The notes beneath the pieces were generated by a model. That model had not been told where the DNA came from. It searched no databases and saw only the letters and a program-made list of their open reading frames with translations. Source: Sulfuracidifex tepidarius (GTDB taxonomy: Archaea > Thermoproteota > Thermoprotei_A > Sulfolobales > Sulfolobaceae). From it: a DNA stretch of 64,000 bases. The stretch covers positions 124,001-188,000 of the forward strand of contig NZ_AP018929.1 in assembly GCF_008326425.1 (NCBI RefSeq), in the 5' to 3' direction. Within the stretch, counting starts at the first letter, position 1; every line of letters starts with the position of its first letter. The translations under genes and the position numbers were made by a program. Of this stretch, positions 8,293 to 16,706 are shown one piece after another.

Positions 8293-9360
8293 TCAGATAG
8301 ACGAGATGATTTTTCTGAAAATTGAGGCTAGGATAAGGATAAACAGTAGGAACGACAGGATTACGCTCTGTATCGGGCTAATGGTATTCTGCACAACCAA
8401 GGTTTTTCCTCCGTCCACTGAGATCGAACCCTCACCTCTACCAAGGTAGTAGTAACTCTGTCTTCCAGTAGTTACCTCAAACAAGTTCCCAACCCTGTGC
8501 GTTACCAGGTTAGACGTCCCCTCTGCTGTATCAGAACCGAAGTCGAAGTACGACGGGAAAGAGACGTACTTCCCGTCCTTTTGGTAGTAAAGAGAAAGGA
8601 AAGCCTCAAGCTGGTTGAAGCTGACTACCTTTCCGTTCCCTTCTCCTCCGAAGACCAGCTCCGCGTCGTAGAAGGAGAACCCTTGGTACGGTGAACTGTC
8701 TGAGAGGTAATTATACCCAGACACGTAAATTGAGGCTCTGTACACGTAAGGGAAGTGGATGACCACGTTATCGAAAAACACTGTCTTACCGTCGAAGCAG
8801 TTTCCCTCGATTCCCTTGAAGCCGAAGAGGATTCTGACCTCGCTAGTCGAATGTGTTACATTTATAATAGGTAAAAATGAGAACGGAAGAGAATAATAAT
8901 AATTTCCTATATAATTAACGTAGTAGCACTGTCCGTCGCTCCCCTGGATGAAGCTTCCGTCTCCCGACACGTTGTGGAGCGGGCTATCGAGCGAGGTGAG
9001 GTTCAACACGCTGGAAGACAAGTAGAACTGATCTTCAGAGGGGTTCATGACTACGACGTCCTGCAACCAGAAAGTCTGGTCGTTGACTATTAGCATTACA
9101 TTTAATTGAATGGAAAAGGGGTTCTCGGAGTTAACGCTATCAACCTTCACGAATCCCACAACTGAGTCCGTCTTGATGAAGTAGGGAATCATGGAGTTGC
9201 CCTTCTGGTAAACACCGTAAGAAGCTATCCCTATTGCGTAACTGTGGAAGGGATATTCTTGAGTGTCGACGTAAGGGTTAATTGACGCCATAGAGACCTG
9301 AGCGAAAATCAAGGAAAGGAAGACCAGGAACCCCCACTTCATGAACTTCAATGAATACAT
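8293..9360 (-). CDS. Thermopsin-family (peptidase A5) protein, membrane-anchored
   Basis: 355 residues. Signal peptide about 1-26, then the thermopsin-like N-terminal pattern (INPYVDTQEYPF...IGIASYGVYQKGNSMIPY, then NDQTFWLQDVVVMN), which I recognise from thermopsin, the acid protease of Sulfolobus. A sequon-containing region follows and then a C-terminal membrane helix (about 331-349), so it is probably tethered to the outer face of the cytoplasmic membrane and acts at acidic pH. The ATG at 9360 was taken; an in-frame ATG six codons later is an alternative. Two 18-bp direct repeats lie about 80 bp upstream. Confidence 0.85.
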   Translation of the reverse strand: MYSLKFMKWGFLVFLSLIFAQVSMASINPYVDTQEYPFHSYAIGIASYGVYQKGNSMIPYFIKTDSVVGFVKVDSVNSENPFSIQLNVMLIVNDQTFWLQDVVVMNPSEDQFYLSSSVLNLTSLDSPLHNVSGDGSFIQGSDGQCYYVNYIGNYYYSLPFSFLPIINVTHSTSEVRILFGFKGIEGNCFDGKTVFFDNVVIHFPYVYRASIYVSGYNYLSDSSPYQGFSFYDAELVFGGEGNGKVVSFNQLEAFLSLYYQKDGKYVSFPSYFDFGSDTAEGTSNLVTHRVGNLFEVTTGRQSYYYLGRGEGSISVDGGKTLVVQNTISPIQSVILSFLLFILILASIFRKIISSI

Positions 9361-9439
9361 TTTTCATCACGTAAATAAGGTCTTTCGTACTACGCTGTCC
9401 ATTTACTACACCTTCTCCGCGTTAAATAATGATATCCTT

Positions 9440-9475
9440 GTTAATACGGTTCCTTTCGTTAATACGGTTCCTTTC
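9440..9475. repeat. Two exact 18-bp tandem direct repeats upstream of thermopsin gene
   Basis: The unit GTTAATACGGTTCCTTTC occurs twice head to tail. It lies in the non-coding gap upstream of the minus-strand thermopsin-like gene (start 9360). The spacing would suit a dimeric or tandem activator site, but no transcription data are visible. Confidence 0.9.
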
Positions 9476-9588
9476 CCTTTTTCGCGTGCCCTAAACCATC
9501 TCTAGAGAAGGTGGAGAAATTACACGATAATGTATACAATAAATAGAATAGTTTTAAATCAAACTAAAAAGGGTATGTAGGAGGAGAT

Positions 9589-9924
9589 CTAGCCTTCACT
9601 GTCCTTCAAGGAGTCTAGGACAGCTTTGAGCATTTTTCCTATCCAGCAACTTTCGTTCGTTATGATTAGGTCGTATGCCATCCCTTTCAGTAAGTTTAAA
9701 AAGGATCCGAAAGTAATCTCGCTGGACTCAATCTTAGTCACTCCTTGGTTCTCTCTAGCTGTGACTGCGAAAGGGAAGGACTGTACAAATAGCAACAGAT
9801 GTCCTACTTTAGCTACTGGCTCAACCTCAGTATACTCTGTTCTGTCAGCGCTGATAAGCACGGCATATAATAGCGTCTCTCTTCGCATCCCGATCTCCAT
9901 TCTAGACCACTGTGGATTCTCCAT
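9589..9924 (-). CDS. Hypothetical protein, about 111 aa
   Basis: The minus-strand frame reads as a compact mixed alpha/beta protein (ETLLYAVLISADRTEYTEVEPVAKVGHLLLFVQSFPFAVTA). A plus-strand ORF overlaps it (9626-9937), but its composition looks less like protein. It stands alone: AT-rich DNA upstream and a 228-bp gap before the thermopsin-like gene downstream. There are no membrane segments or known motifs. A small regulatory or substrate-binding role cannot be argued from sequence. Confidence 0.5.
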   Translation of the reverse strand: MENPQWSRMEIGMRRETLLYAVLISADRTEYTEVEPVAKVGHLLLFVQSFPFAVTARENQGVTKIESSEITFGSFLNLLKGMAYDLIITNESCWIGKMLKAVLDSLKDSEG

Positions 9925-9937
9925 GGGTATTCATTGA

Positions 9938-10422
9938 CGAGTTAGATTAATAAGTATTGCTTATATGAAAGAAATCGAGTTTATGTAAAGAAAATAACAT
10001 AAAACTGATAAGGAAGTGATATAAGGCAAGTATTACTGTTCAGGCACGAGAATAGTAAAACTCTACATGATTTGAATGAGGACTTTTCTAAAATAATTCT
10101 CTAGAAATGATAGATCAAATGGGAAAACTTTATATAGAATCAAAATATAGGCGCTCATAGATATAAAAGATAATATTGAAACGTATATCTAAATATTTAG
10201 CATCATACTATGAAATATAATAACTCTTTCATGCTTATTAAGCTATGTGTTTTCATTGTTAACAATAATTTTTAACTGTATATTATAGTTGAGTCGTATA
10301 TATTTTTAAATTGGACTGGAGAGAGCTAATTAAATTAAAAGTTAGATGAAAGCAATTCTCAAGGCGTAGAATATCAAGTCTATTCCCATACTTTCAATTA
10401 TATTCATCCGGGCTCGTCTGAC
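9938..10422. other. AT-rich intergenic region, no gene seen
   Basis: About 485 bp, very AT-rich, without a credible ORF or RNA. A short stretch CTTTCAATTATATTCA near 10394 recalls the start of Sulfolobales CRISPR repeats, but there is no second copy. Confidence 0.4.
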
Positions 10423-11337
10423 TTAAAATTCCTTTAGTGAGGAGAGGAGAGAGTTGTCTACCTCCACGTATCCAGACCTCTTTATCTCATTCATTATCTT
10501 CAATCCGTGTCGGCCCGGAAGCTCTTCCCATGGGACGTGTTTGACCTCATGGTGGTAGTTGAACATGATTAAGACTTCACCCTTGTTAGGTCTCTTAGAC
10601 GTGTCCAGGACCCCGACGACGTTCTCTGACAGTTCAGAGCCGGAGATAGTAGCGGTGAGCATGTCTAGGAAAAGGGATAAGAAGAACCCTTTCTTTCCTC
10701 CTATAGGGATGATCCCGCCCTTGAGTGCCAGGTCTGGGTCGTCAGTCTCCTTTCCGTCTGGACCTACTGCCCAGCCTAGAGGTATCCTCTCTCCCCTCCT
10801 TTTAGCCTCTAGTATCCTTCCCCTTGAGGTAGATGCGAGGGACATGTCAAGGACCACATCAGGCGGTATTCCTATACTTATGGGAGAAGTGGACAGTATC
10901 CTCCTCGATGTACCCGGAGCTACGACAGACGGCTCTGCGTTTCCGAACATGATGGAGGGTATACCTGCAGAAGCTAGTCTGGAAGTGTAATAACCTAAGT
11001 AGCCAATGTGGGAAGAGTTCCTGACTGCTATCATGAACACGTCAGAATCCCTCCTCTCCCTGATAAGGAGGTCCCAGACTACTATTCCTATGGAGGAATT
11101 GCCGTCTACGAACTTGGAGGAGTCGGTCTCCCTCTCTACCTTGAAGTCTAGGTGACTCTTTATTGTCCCAGCGTCCAGACCTCTCAATAACGGGATCATC
11201 CTCTGTATCCCGTGTGAGGAATGCCCCTTCATCTCGGCCTCGAGGAAATGGTCAACTACTACCTCCGACCCTTGGACTCCCCTCTTCTCAAGGAGTTCCA
11301 GGAGGAACTGTCTCAGCTCATCAACCTTTACCTTCGT
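10423..11337 (-). CDS. Malate/L-lactate dehydrogenase-type (Ldh_2 family) oxidoreductase
   Basis: NAD(P)-dependent 2-hydroxyacid dehydrogenase of the family that includes sulfolactate and ureidoglycolate dehydrogenases. Visible signatures are GHSSHGIQR (active-site His region), VRNSSHIGYLGYY, the STSPISIGIP segment and the glycine-rich IPIGGKKGF. The first ATG in frame is 11232, but the frame stays open upstream and encodes a typical family N terminus (KVKVDELRQFLLELLEKRG). That stretch begins at ACG (11337-11335) and contains no ATG, GTG or TTG. I annotate from the ACG, giving about 304 residues; the 269-aa form from ATG 11232 would lack the N-terminal helices. The 5' end overlaps the GDPD gene by 17 bp, so it is probably in an operon with the two upstream genes. 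Confidence 0.75.
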   Translation of the reverse strand, partial: TKVKVDELRQFLLELLEKRGVQGSEVVVDHFLEAEMKGHSSHGIQRMIPLLRGLDAGTIKSHLDFKVERETDSSKFVDGNSSIGIVVWDLLIRERRDSDVFMIAVRNSSHIGYLGYYTSRLASAGIPSIMFGNAEPSVVAPGTSRRILSTSPISIGIPPDVVLDMSLASTSRGRILEAKRRGERIPLGWAVGPDGKETDDPDLALKGGIIPIGGKKGFFLSLFLDMLTATISGSELSENVVGVLDTSKRPNKGEVLIMFNYHHEVKHVPWEELPGRHGLKIMNEIKRSGYVEVDNSLLSSLKEF

Positions 11338-11986
11338 TTTCCTTCACCTTCAGGGGCACGTTGCTCGTGACGCTGTCCACCCCAAGTCTCTTGACCCTCA
11401 GGAACTCCTCCGGGTCGTCAACTGTCCACGTCCCAAGCTTGAATTTCCCTTTGCTCTTCACGTCCTCCTCGAAGAGAAGAGTGTGAGAAGGGTGAATCCA
11501 GTTAACCTCAAGTTCCTCAGCGATAGGGAGGAACCACTTCACTTTCCCCACGAATATCATCCCTGTCTCAGCGTTGGAAATTTCCCTTATTCTCTTCAGA
11601 GAGTCAAAGTCGAAGGAGATTACCTGAAAGTTCCTGACTGAGGAGGCGATGTCGAGTACCTTTTCCTCTATCCCTGGGTATACCTTGTAGGAGTGTTTTA
11701 TCTCTATCAAGAAATAAGGTATGTGCAGGGAGATGACCTCGCGTAAGGTAGGGATGTGAAATCCCCTGACGTTAATTTTCCTTATTTCTTCCAATGTAAG
11801 GGAAGAGATCTTCACTTTAAGGTTGGCTAACCTCGTCAAATCGTCGTCATGAAAGACTACGACTTCCCCGTCCCTTGTGAGGTGCACGTCTAGCTCTACT
11901 GGGAGGTTGTGTGACTCAGCCTCTTGGAATGCTTCTAAGGAGTTCTCCAAGGAATTACAGTGGAGACCTCTGTGCGCAACGATCAT
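11321..11986 (-). CDS. Glycerophosphodiester phosphodiesterase
   Basis: 221 residues from ATG 11986; the longer open frame to 12178 would overlap the FAD oxidoreductase gene and does not look like protein. The protein begins IVAHRG (catalytic His-Arg), followed by SLEN, ELDVHLTRDGEVVVFHDDDL (metal-binding Glu/Asp and second His) and IEIKH, all landmarks of the GDPD TIM barrel, ending in LGTWTVDDPEEF and GVDSVTSNVP. It hydrolyses glycerophosphodiesters to glycerol phosphate and an alcohol. It starts 38 bp after the oxidoreductase and overlaps the downstream dehydrogenase. Confidence 0.9.
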   Translation of the reverse strand: MIVAHRGLHCNSLENSLEAFQEAESHNLPVELDVHLTRDGEVVVFHDDDLTRLANLKVKISSLTLEEIRKINVRGFHIPTLREVISLHIPYFLIEIKHSYKVYPGIEEKVLDIASSVRNFQVISFDFDSLKRIREISNAETGMIFVGKVKWFLPIAEELEVNWIHPSHTLLFEEDVKSKGKFKLGTWTVDDPEEFLRVKRLGVDSVTSNVPLKVKENEGKG

Positions 11987-12024
11987 GGGTAACAGAGAGG
12001 CGAATACGTATAAAAAGAGAATTG

Positions 12025-13296
12025 TTATCTCCTGTCCTTCAAGAGGGTCATGGCTGAGTTGTAACCCGGTATCCCAGTGATCTGACCTCCTGGGTATGCT
12101 CCTGACCCACCCACATAAAGGCCTTTTATAGCCGTCCTGTACCCTGAGGGTGTAGGTCTCTGGAAAAGATAGGGGCATCTCATGGGTAGGTGGTTCAAGT
12201 CACCAGAGGGCAGGTTGTACTCCCTCTCAGCTTTTCCTGGGTTCATCTCGTCTATGTGTAGGATCTTCTCCTCGTCTATTCCTAGATAGTCTACTGCTGA
12301 GTCAGGATCCCCCATGACTGTGATCACGTTTCCTCCTAGGTCGTCGCACATGGAGGGAATTGTGACCTCGCCCACGGGTAAGGTGAAAAGAGTACATACT
12401 TCTTCTCTCACGGGTTCTGGGAGACGATCCACCTTAATTTCCGAGGTGAATACTGTGTACCTCCTCCATCCGGGGACTGGAGGTCTCTCCATCTTTATCC
12501 CTGCCATGCCCTCAAGGAGTACTGGGCTCCCTGTCATTATAACTGAGTCAGTCTCAATCTCTCCCGACGTAGTTGATACCGACCTTACCATCTCGTCGTA
12601 GTTAACCCTCTGTACTTTCGTGGAGAACATGAAGTCTACTCCAAGCTCCCTCGCCCTCCGTGAGAGGACTTCTCCTACAGTTCCGGTGCCTCCTCTGACC
12701 ATTTTCCACTCCAAACTGAAGAAGTACGCCATGAGGTAAGCCGGCTCTCCCAACATGAAACGGTAAGCGAAGTAGGGGTGGAACTCCTCGTCGAGGTACT
12801 CCGAGAGCACTCTCCTGGTCGGCTCCATGAAGACCTCGAGACCGCTGTCCTCCAGTTTTTCCCTGAACTTCTCCTTAGAGGGAGGGTTAGTGGTGAACGT
12901 GAGTCCGTTCTTCATCATGAAATTTTTCAGACGGAGAATTTTTTCCTCCAACTTAGGGTAATTAGTCTGGCCCAACCTCGTGAACTCCCTGTGTCTCCTC
13001 TCCCTGTCCTTGAAGAACCTTATCACGTTCCCTTCCTCGGTCACGAACGTTCCATTCCTGTCCCTCTCTAAGGTGGGGAATGACACACCGAGGTAGTCCT
13101 GCAGTTCCTTGGGGAAGAGGCCCAAGACATATGAAGACCTGGGGTACCTTATCCCGTTCCAGACGTTGGTGTCAGCCATCCCTCCGGCTCTCTCCCTGGA
13201 CTCTATCACGGCTACCTTGAGGCCGTTCTTAGCAAGAGTGATGGCAGCCACGAGCCCGTTATGCCCCGCACCCACTATGACGGTGTCATATTTCAT
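12025..13296 (-). CDS. FAD-dependent oxidoreductase, phytoene dehydrogenase-like
   Basis: 423 residues. The N-terminal dinucleotide motif is VIVGAGHNGLVAA with an acidic end of the second strand (VIESRERAGG), typical of the phytoene desaturase/amine oxidase superfamily. The C-terminal FAD motif is YVGGSGAYPGGQITGIPGYNSA, close to PYROXD2-like proteins. The substrate cannot be read from the sequence; carotenoid or lipid redox chemistry is possible. It is the first gene of a minus-strand run with the GDPD and the Ldh_2-type dehydrogenase. ATG 13296 fits the family N terminus. Confidence 0.85.
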   Translation of the reverse strand: MKYDTVIVGAGHNGLVAAITLAKNGLKVAVIESRERAGGMADTNVWNGIRYPRSSYVLGLFPKELQDYLGVSFPTLERDRNGTFVTEEGNVIRFFKDRERRHREFTRLGQTNYPKLEEKILRLKNFMMKNGLTFTTNPPSKEKFREKLEDSGLEVFMEPTRRVLSEYLDEEFHPYFAYRFMLGEPAYLMAYFFSLEWKMVRGGTGTVGEVLSRRARELGVDFMFSTKVQRVNYDEMVRSVSTTSGEIETDSVIMTGSPVLLEGMAGIKMERPPVPGWRRYTVFTSEIKVDRLPEPVREEVCTLFTLPVGEVTIPSMCDDLGGNVITVMGDPDSAVDYLGIDEEKILHIDEMNPGKAEREYNLPSGDLNHLPMRCPYLFQRPTPSGYRTAIKGLYVGGSGAYPGGQITGIPGYNSAMTLLKDRR

Positions 13297-13379
13297 GATA
13301 TGATTTAGTGTCTCAGAGGGGAAAAATGTGTCTATAAGAAAAGGGAGGAAGAAGACTTATTGTTTTCTATGACGAGCGA

Positions 13380-13389
13380 TTTTTTAATA
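13380..13389 (+). promoter_or_regulatory. TATA-like box for the GOLD-like gene at 13411
   Basis: A T6AA(TAC) box centred about 26 bp before ATG 13411, the spacing expected for a leaderless archaeal transcript. Confidence 0.55.
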
Positions 13390-13410
13390 CATATTTCCTT
13401 TCATCTCTAG

Positions 13411-13800
13411 ATGGGTCTATTCAAGATAGTGACGTTAATTGTTCTCGCGTTGGTCATAGCTACCCTCTTCACGGTCCTTTTTTTGATACCAATAGATCAG
13501 ACCTATCAGGTAACCATGAGGCTTTCTCCACTGCAGAGGCATTTCTTCATATTTAACGATAGTTCAGGTACGACTACTAAAATAAGTGTGGTTGAGAGCG
13601 GAGGTTATGTAACGCTAACATTGATCTCACCGACGGGAGAGAAAGTGTTAAATGGGGTGGAAGTGCATTCTTCCTATACCTATACGTTCACCGCGAGAGG
13701 GACAGGGACGTATACGCTGTGCGTACTGAACTCCCCGCTTTATAATACCAACATCACATTGAACGTGGTGAAGGAACACAGTCTGATCGATTTCCTGTGA
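13411..13800 (+). CDS. Single-pass membrane protein with GOLD-like domain
   Basis: 129 residues: a hydrophobic anchor (about 5-28) and a beta-sandwich-like extracytoplasmic domain. The C-terminal part (YTFTARGTGTYTLCVLN...ITLNVV) matches the closing G-x-Y-x-x-C/F-x-x-N pattern of GOLD domains, as in eukaryotic p24/emp24 cargo receptors. A diverged paralogue is encoded at 43588-44019 with the same layout. A role in surface or vesicle protein handling is inference. Alone on the plus strand with its own promoter. Confidence 0.65.
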   Translation: MGLFKIVTLIVLALVIATLFTVLFLIPIDQTYQVTMRLSPLQRHFFIFNDSSGTTTKISVVESGGYVTLTLISPTGEKVLNGVEVHSSYTYTFTARGTGTYTLCVLNSPLYNTNITLNVVKEHSLIDFL

Positions 13801-13839
13801 GGAGTGTAGAGATGAAACCATAGATGATTTATCTCGGTG

Positions 13840-14120
13840 TGGGCTCATTGGGGAGACCCCGTCAGCAATGGGATGGACGTCTCTTTGTAGTGAAAATTAA
13901 ATACAAAAAGCCGTATGTATTTCAATGATAATCCTTAACTTAGCAAAAATCACCGAGACGCCTTTAAACTAGGGTTTACGTGGTACACCTCTTCTCCGAA
14001 CAATGTCACCTGAGACACCGAGAAAATTTGAGATCAGTGCCGTGGCTAGTGTGGAGCTCTGCCCTCTGCCATTGGTAATGGGGCTATGAAGCAGGAAGTC
14101 GGTGAAGGCGTGGTTCATTC
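13840..14120 (+). mobile_element. Mini-element derived from an IS200/IS605-type (tnpB) transposon
   Basis: The left part (GGGGAGACCCCGTCAGC...GGGATGGACGTCTCTTTG, to about 13887) aligns by eye with the left end of the tnpB element at 44333. The right part (CTCTGCCATTGGTAATGGGGCTATGAAGCAGGAAGTC, then GTGGTTCATTC) resembles an IS605-type right end with a hairpin. Only about 170 bp without an intact ORF lie between. It is probably an internal-deletion, non-autonomous copy. Confidence 0.5.
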
Positions 14121-14171
14121 TAGCCTAAAACTTTGTTGTATCCTCGAGATCACTCATCGTAAACTTTTATC

Positions 14172-14729
14172 TTGCAAGGAGAAAATAATCCTATCGAGAA
14201 GGATCTCTATAAGCTTGGAGAAGACTACATTGAAGCTAGAGTAATTGAAACTCTGTCCGACTTACTCCTCTCCCTTACCTTGTGGAAGGAAGGTTATACT
14301 AGGAACTCCGCTGGAAAAGCTTTCAGTGCAGTGAAGGCATTGCTAAATGCGCTCATATTAACTAATGAAGAGAAATTAGTCAATTTGGCCAAGGACGACC
14401 GGGAAAAGGAGTGAATCAAAGAGAAGGCACATGTAATCCCTACTCATAGTATGTATGGGTTGGCACAAGCACTGAAGGATACAGGGATTGATATTATAAA
14501 CCTTGTGAAATATGCTCTAGACCTTCATAATTATCAGTATAATGGCTTTAAACCTGACTTCAGCATATACAGTAGAAAGCGGGACGTGTTGAGAGACCTA
14601 TTTACCGTAATAAAGGAGACTAAGAAGGCAATAGAAACCTATTTCCCTAAGTACGAAGTTAAGGAAATTTCGGAAAAGATTGATGAGGTACTAAAGGATA
14701 TGGACGATAGAGATGTACATGCTACTTGA
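14172..14729 (+). pseudogene. PaREP1-family gene split by one in-frame UGA
   Basis: Two ORFs in the same frame (14172-14414 and 14451-14729) are separated only by the stop at 14412-14414; reading through gives one continuous protein of about 185 residues. The N-terminal half (KDLYKLGEDYIEARVIETLSD...EGYTRNSAGKAFSAVKALL) is characteristic of the PaREP1 family, a crenarchaeal group with a HEPN-like helical fold. The UGA stands between KE and IKEKAHVIPTHS, a place where Trp (UGG) would fit. Start TTG 14172 is uncertain. The flanks are IS-derived debris and another gene fragment. Confidence 0.7.
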
Positions 14730-14767
14730 CGTATTGCCAAATTATAGTTTCAGATAAATGTTGGATA

Positions 14768-14950
14768 TGCAAAGGTTCTTTGCGACCACTCAATTCCTCT
14801 AGACGTTATACTCGCTGATGTTAAGGATAAGATGGGATTGCTTAATAACTCCTTTCGAGCTATGGGCTAATCCATGATTGCCTTGGCTTTTTAAGGTCTA
14901 AGGAGGCGGATGTCCATTTACCTGGGTCATATGCTTGGCTTATTCTCAAA
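14768..14950 (+). pseudogene. Degenerate gene fragment, homologous to fragment at 62683
   Basis: The frame beginning AKVLCDHSIPLDVILADVKD, then LLNNSFRAMG, reaches a stop and continues after a shift as IHDCLGFLRSKEADVHLPG. A second copy near 62683-62793 reads VILAQAIKAGCKLPNNFRAHNS, stop, then LRSDEV. The two align at the DNA level over about 90 bp. Family not recognised; both look like remnants of one gene type. Confidence 0.4.
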
Positions 14951-15214
14951 TCTTTTTATAAATATTAAAAAATAATAAATAAATATTTTTATTTTAAAAA
15001 TATATAAATAAAAATATTTTCTTTCTAGATATTTTTCATACATACATACTAATATAGATTTATTGATCAGTATTATATTTAGCTAAGCTATTTCGGGTCT
15101 ATCACGGATGGGTCTTCCTCCCCTCAACTCCTGTTAACTTAAACCTCAGGGAGTGAATTTCGCCTTGGGACAGTGACATGAAAACCTTATTGCTAACCAA
15201 GTGGATTTCAAGAC
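14951..15214. other. Very AT-rich intergenic region
   Basis: Between the gene fragment and the gene at 15215 lies a run of A/T (about 14945-15070) with no ORF, then a stretch of mixed composition with no recognisable RNA or repeat. Confidence 0.4.
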
Positions 15215-16255
15215 ATGGAGGATCTTAAGGACTGTTTAATGTCAAAGTTCAGCAAGTTAATGGGTGATAAGACAAGTTTACCGGTTCTTACCCTGATTCT
15301 CTCCCTTCTTGAGTACAGGACGTGGGGGTGTGTAGACTTCTCGATAAATTCGATAGAAATGTTGCTGTCGTCTGCAAGGAGGAGGATGACCATAGTAGAC
15401 AGGGAATCGTTCGATTCCTTGATTCAGGAAGTGAAGCAGTGTTTCAAAGACTCTAGATGTGAAGGAATAGACCACTCAGTATGTATCCAAGACATCCGTG
15501 ACGTTGTACAGCTCACGTCAATGAACTTGAGCAACGTTGAGATTAAATCGATCATGAGAGGGAACGTGGACGACAGGGTCCTGAAGTTACTCAACTCCGG
15601 AAGAAAAGAGGAGGGGGAGATCGCGTCAGCGTTCGAGATATTGAAGGAGGACTATGAGCTTAACAACGAACTGATGGAGAGGATAGTAAACGACTTACCG
15701 GTGACAGTGGTGAAGCCGGAGTTCACTCTCGAACACTCCACCAACAACGATAGGGTAGTGCACTTCGTAATGCCAAAACAACTTTTAGAAGCCCTTTCCT
15801 CTGGAACCAGCAGGAATGAAGTGGGACTGGAGGAGTCGATCTCTTTCCTTTTAAGTAAACTTGGGTTTTCGGTTACTTCCAGGGAAGTTGATGTACCCGG
15901 AGAAGGGAGAGTGAGGATAGACCTGATAGGCGAAAGGAACTCTACGAGGATTAAAAACAGGGTATGGGTCTTCACTTCGCCAAAGGACAGGGAGTGCACC
16001 GTGAACGACCTAAGAAACGTCCTCAACTCGGTCGTGATAACCAGGGAGATTCCCAATCTAGTGTTCGTGGTGTGTGGAGGTGGGGACGAGAAAGTCCTCT
16101 CATTAGCTCACGAAATAGGAGTCCATGTCCTCAGTCGAGAGAACGCTGAGAGGGAGATGTTTTACTCCTTCCTCGACTCCTTGCCTGTCTTCAGGGACCT
16201 CTTTGAGAAGATAAGCGACATCTCGGACTTAATCACCATTTACAAACTGAAGTAG
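15215..16255 (+). CDS. Unknown protein with nuclease-like (REase-fold) C-terminal domain
   Basis: 346 residues, no membrane segments. The N-terminal 200 residues are mainly helical. From about 205 the pattern EESISFLLSKLGFSV...GRVRIDLIGE...NRVWVFTSPKDRE, then a VVITREIPNLVFVV strand and HEIGVHVLSRENAERE, follows the order of Mrr/archaeal Holliday-resolvase-like folds. An Asp sits where the metal-binding residue is expected (IDLI), but the usual E-x-K is replaced by FTSPK, so catalysis is doubtful. The neighbours are mobile-element remnants; a similar C-terminal pattern occurs in the ATPase at 18985. Fold call is by eye only. Confidence 0.6.
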   Translation: MEDLKDCLMSKFSKLMGDKTSLPVLTLILSLLEYRTWGCVDFSINSIEMLLSSARRRMTIVDRESFDSLIQEVKQCFKDSRCEGIDHSVCIQDIRDVVQLTSMNLSNVEIKSIMRGNVDDRVLKLLNSGRKEEGEIASAFEILKEDYELNNELMERIVNDLPVTVVKPEFTLEHSTNNDRVVHFVMPKQLLEALSSGTSRNEVGLEESISFLLSKLGFSVTSREVDVPGEGRVRIDLIGERNSTRIKNRVWVFTSPKDRECTVNDLRNVLNSVVITREIPNLVFVVCGGGDEKVLSLAHEIGVHVLSRENAEREMFYSFLDSLPVFRDLFEKISDISDLITIYKLK

Positions 16256-16706
16256 ATAAAAAACACGTAGGATTTTCCGATAAAAGCTATCCGACAAAAG
16301 CTAATCGAGAATAGAGCTGTAGCTCTTATTCTCCTGATGGGTTAGAGGGGACAGAAGGCCCACTTAGTCTTCTTGAAGCCTCCACTATCAGTGGCACAGT
16401 CCTTGCTAATAAGGAATTGAAAAGAATAAGTGAGGTCATTGAAGGCGTTTTGATCTACTAGAACTTTTGGCTGGAGATTAGACTTCGGACTGTGGGTCTA
16501 GAAGAGACGATCCTCGGTCGAACCTGAACTCTAACGTCTAAAATCTACTGGGGGAAATCTATCATGAAATATTTCAGTTAAAGAGAGAGAAAAATAACAT
16601 GCATTTACGAGAACTTCGAGGCGTTTCCCTGTCCGCTATACAGCTTGAACTTGAGCTTAAAGGAAACTCTTTTCTAATACTCTGATTAATAGTAGCATGT
16701 TAAATC
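16256..16706. other. Intergenic region with hairpins and possible IS remnant
   Basis: About 450 bp without a credible gene. A strong inverted repeat (GAGAATAGAGCT...AGCTCTTATTCTC, 16307-16333) could form an RNA hairpin shortly after the gene at 15215. A second small stem, CCACT-ATC-AGTGG near 16402, preceded by TGAAGCCT, recalls IS605-type right ends. Confidence 0.4.

Noticed and set aside
10394-10412. CTTTCAATTATATTCA resembling a Sulfolobales CRISPR repeat end
   Set aside because: Single short match with no second copy, spacer or leader.
11987-12178. N-terminal extension of the GDPD open frame
   Set aside because: It overlaps the oxidoreductase gene and does not look like protein; the family N terminus IVAHRG starts at ATG 11986.
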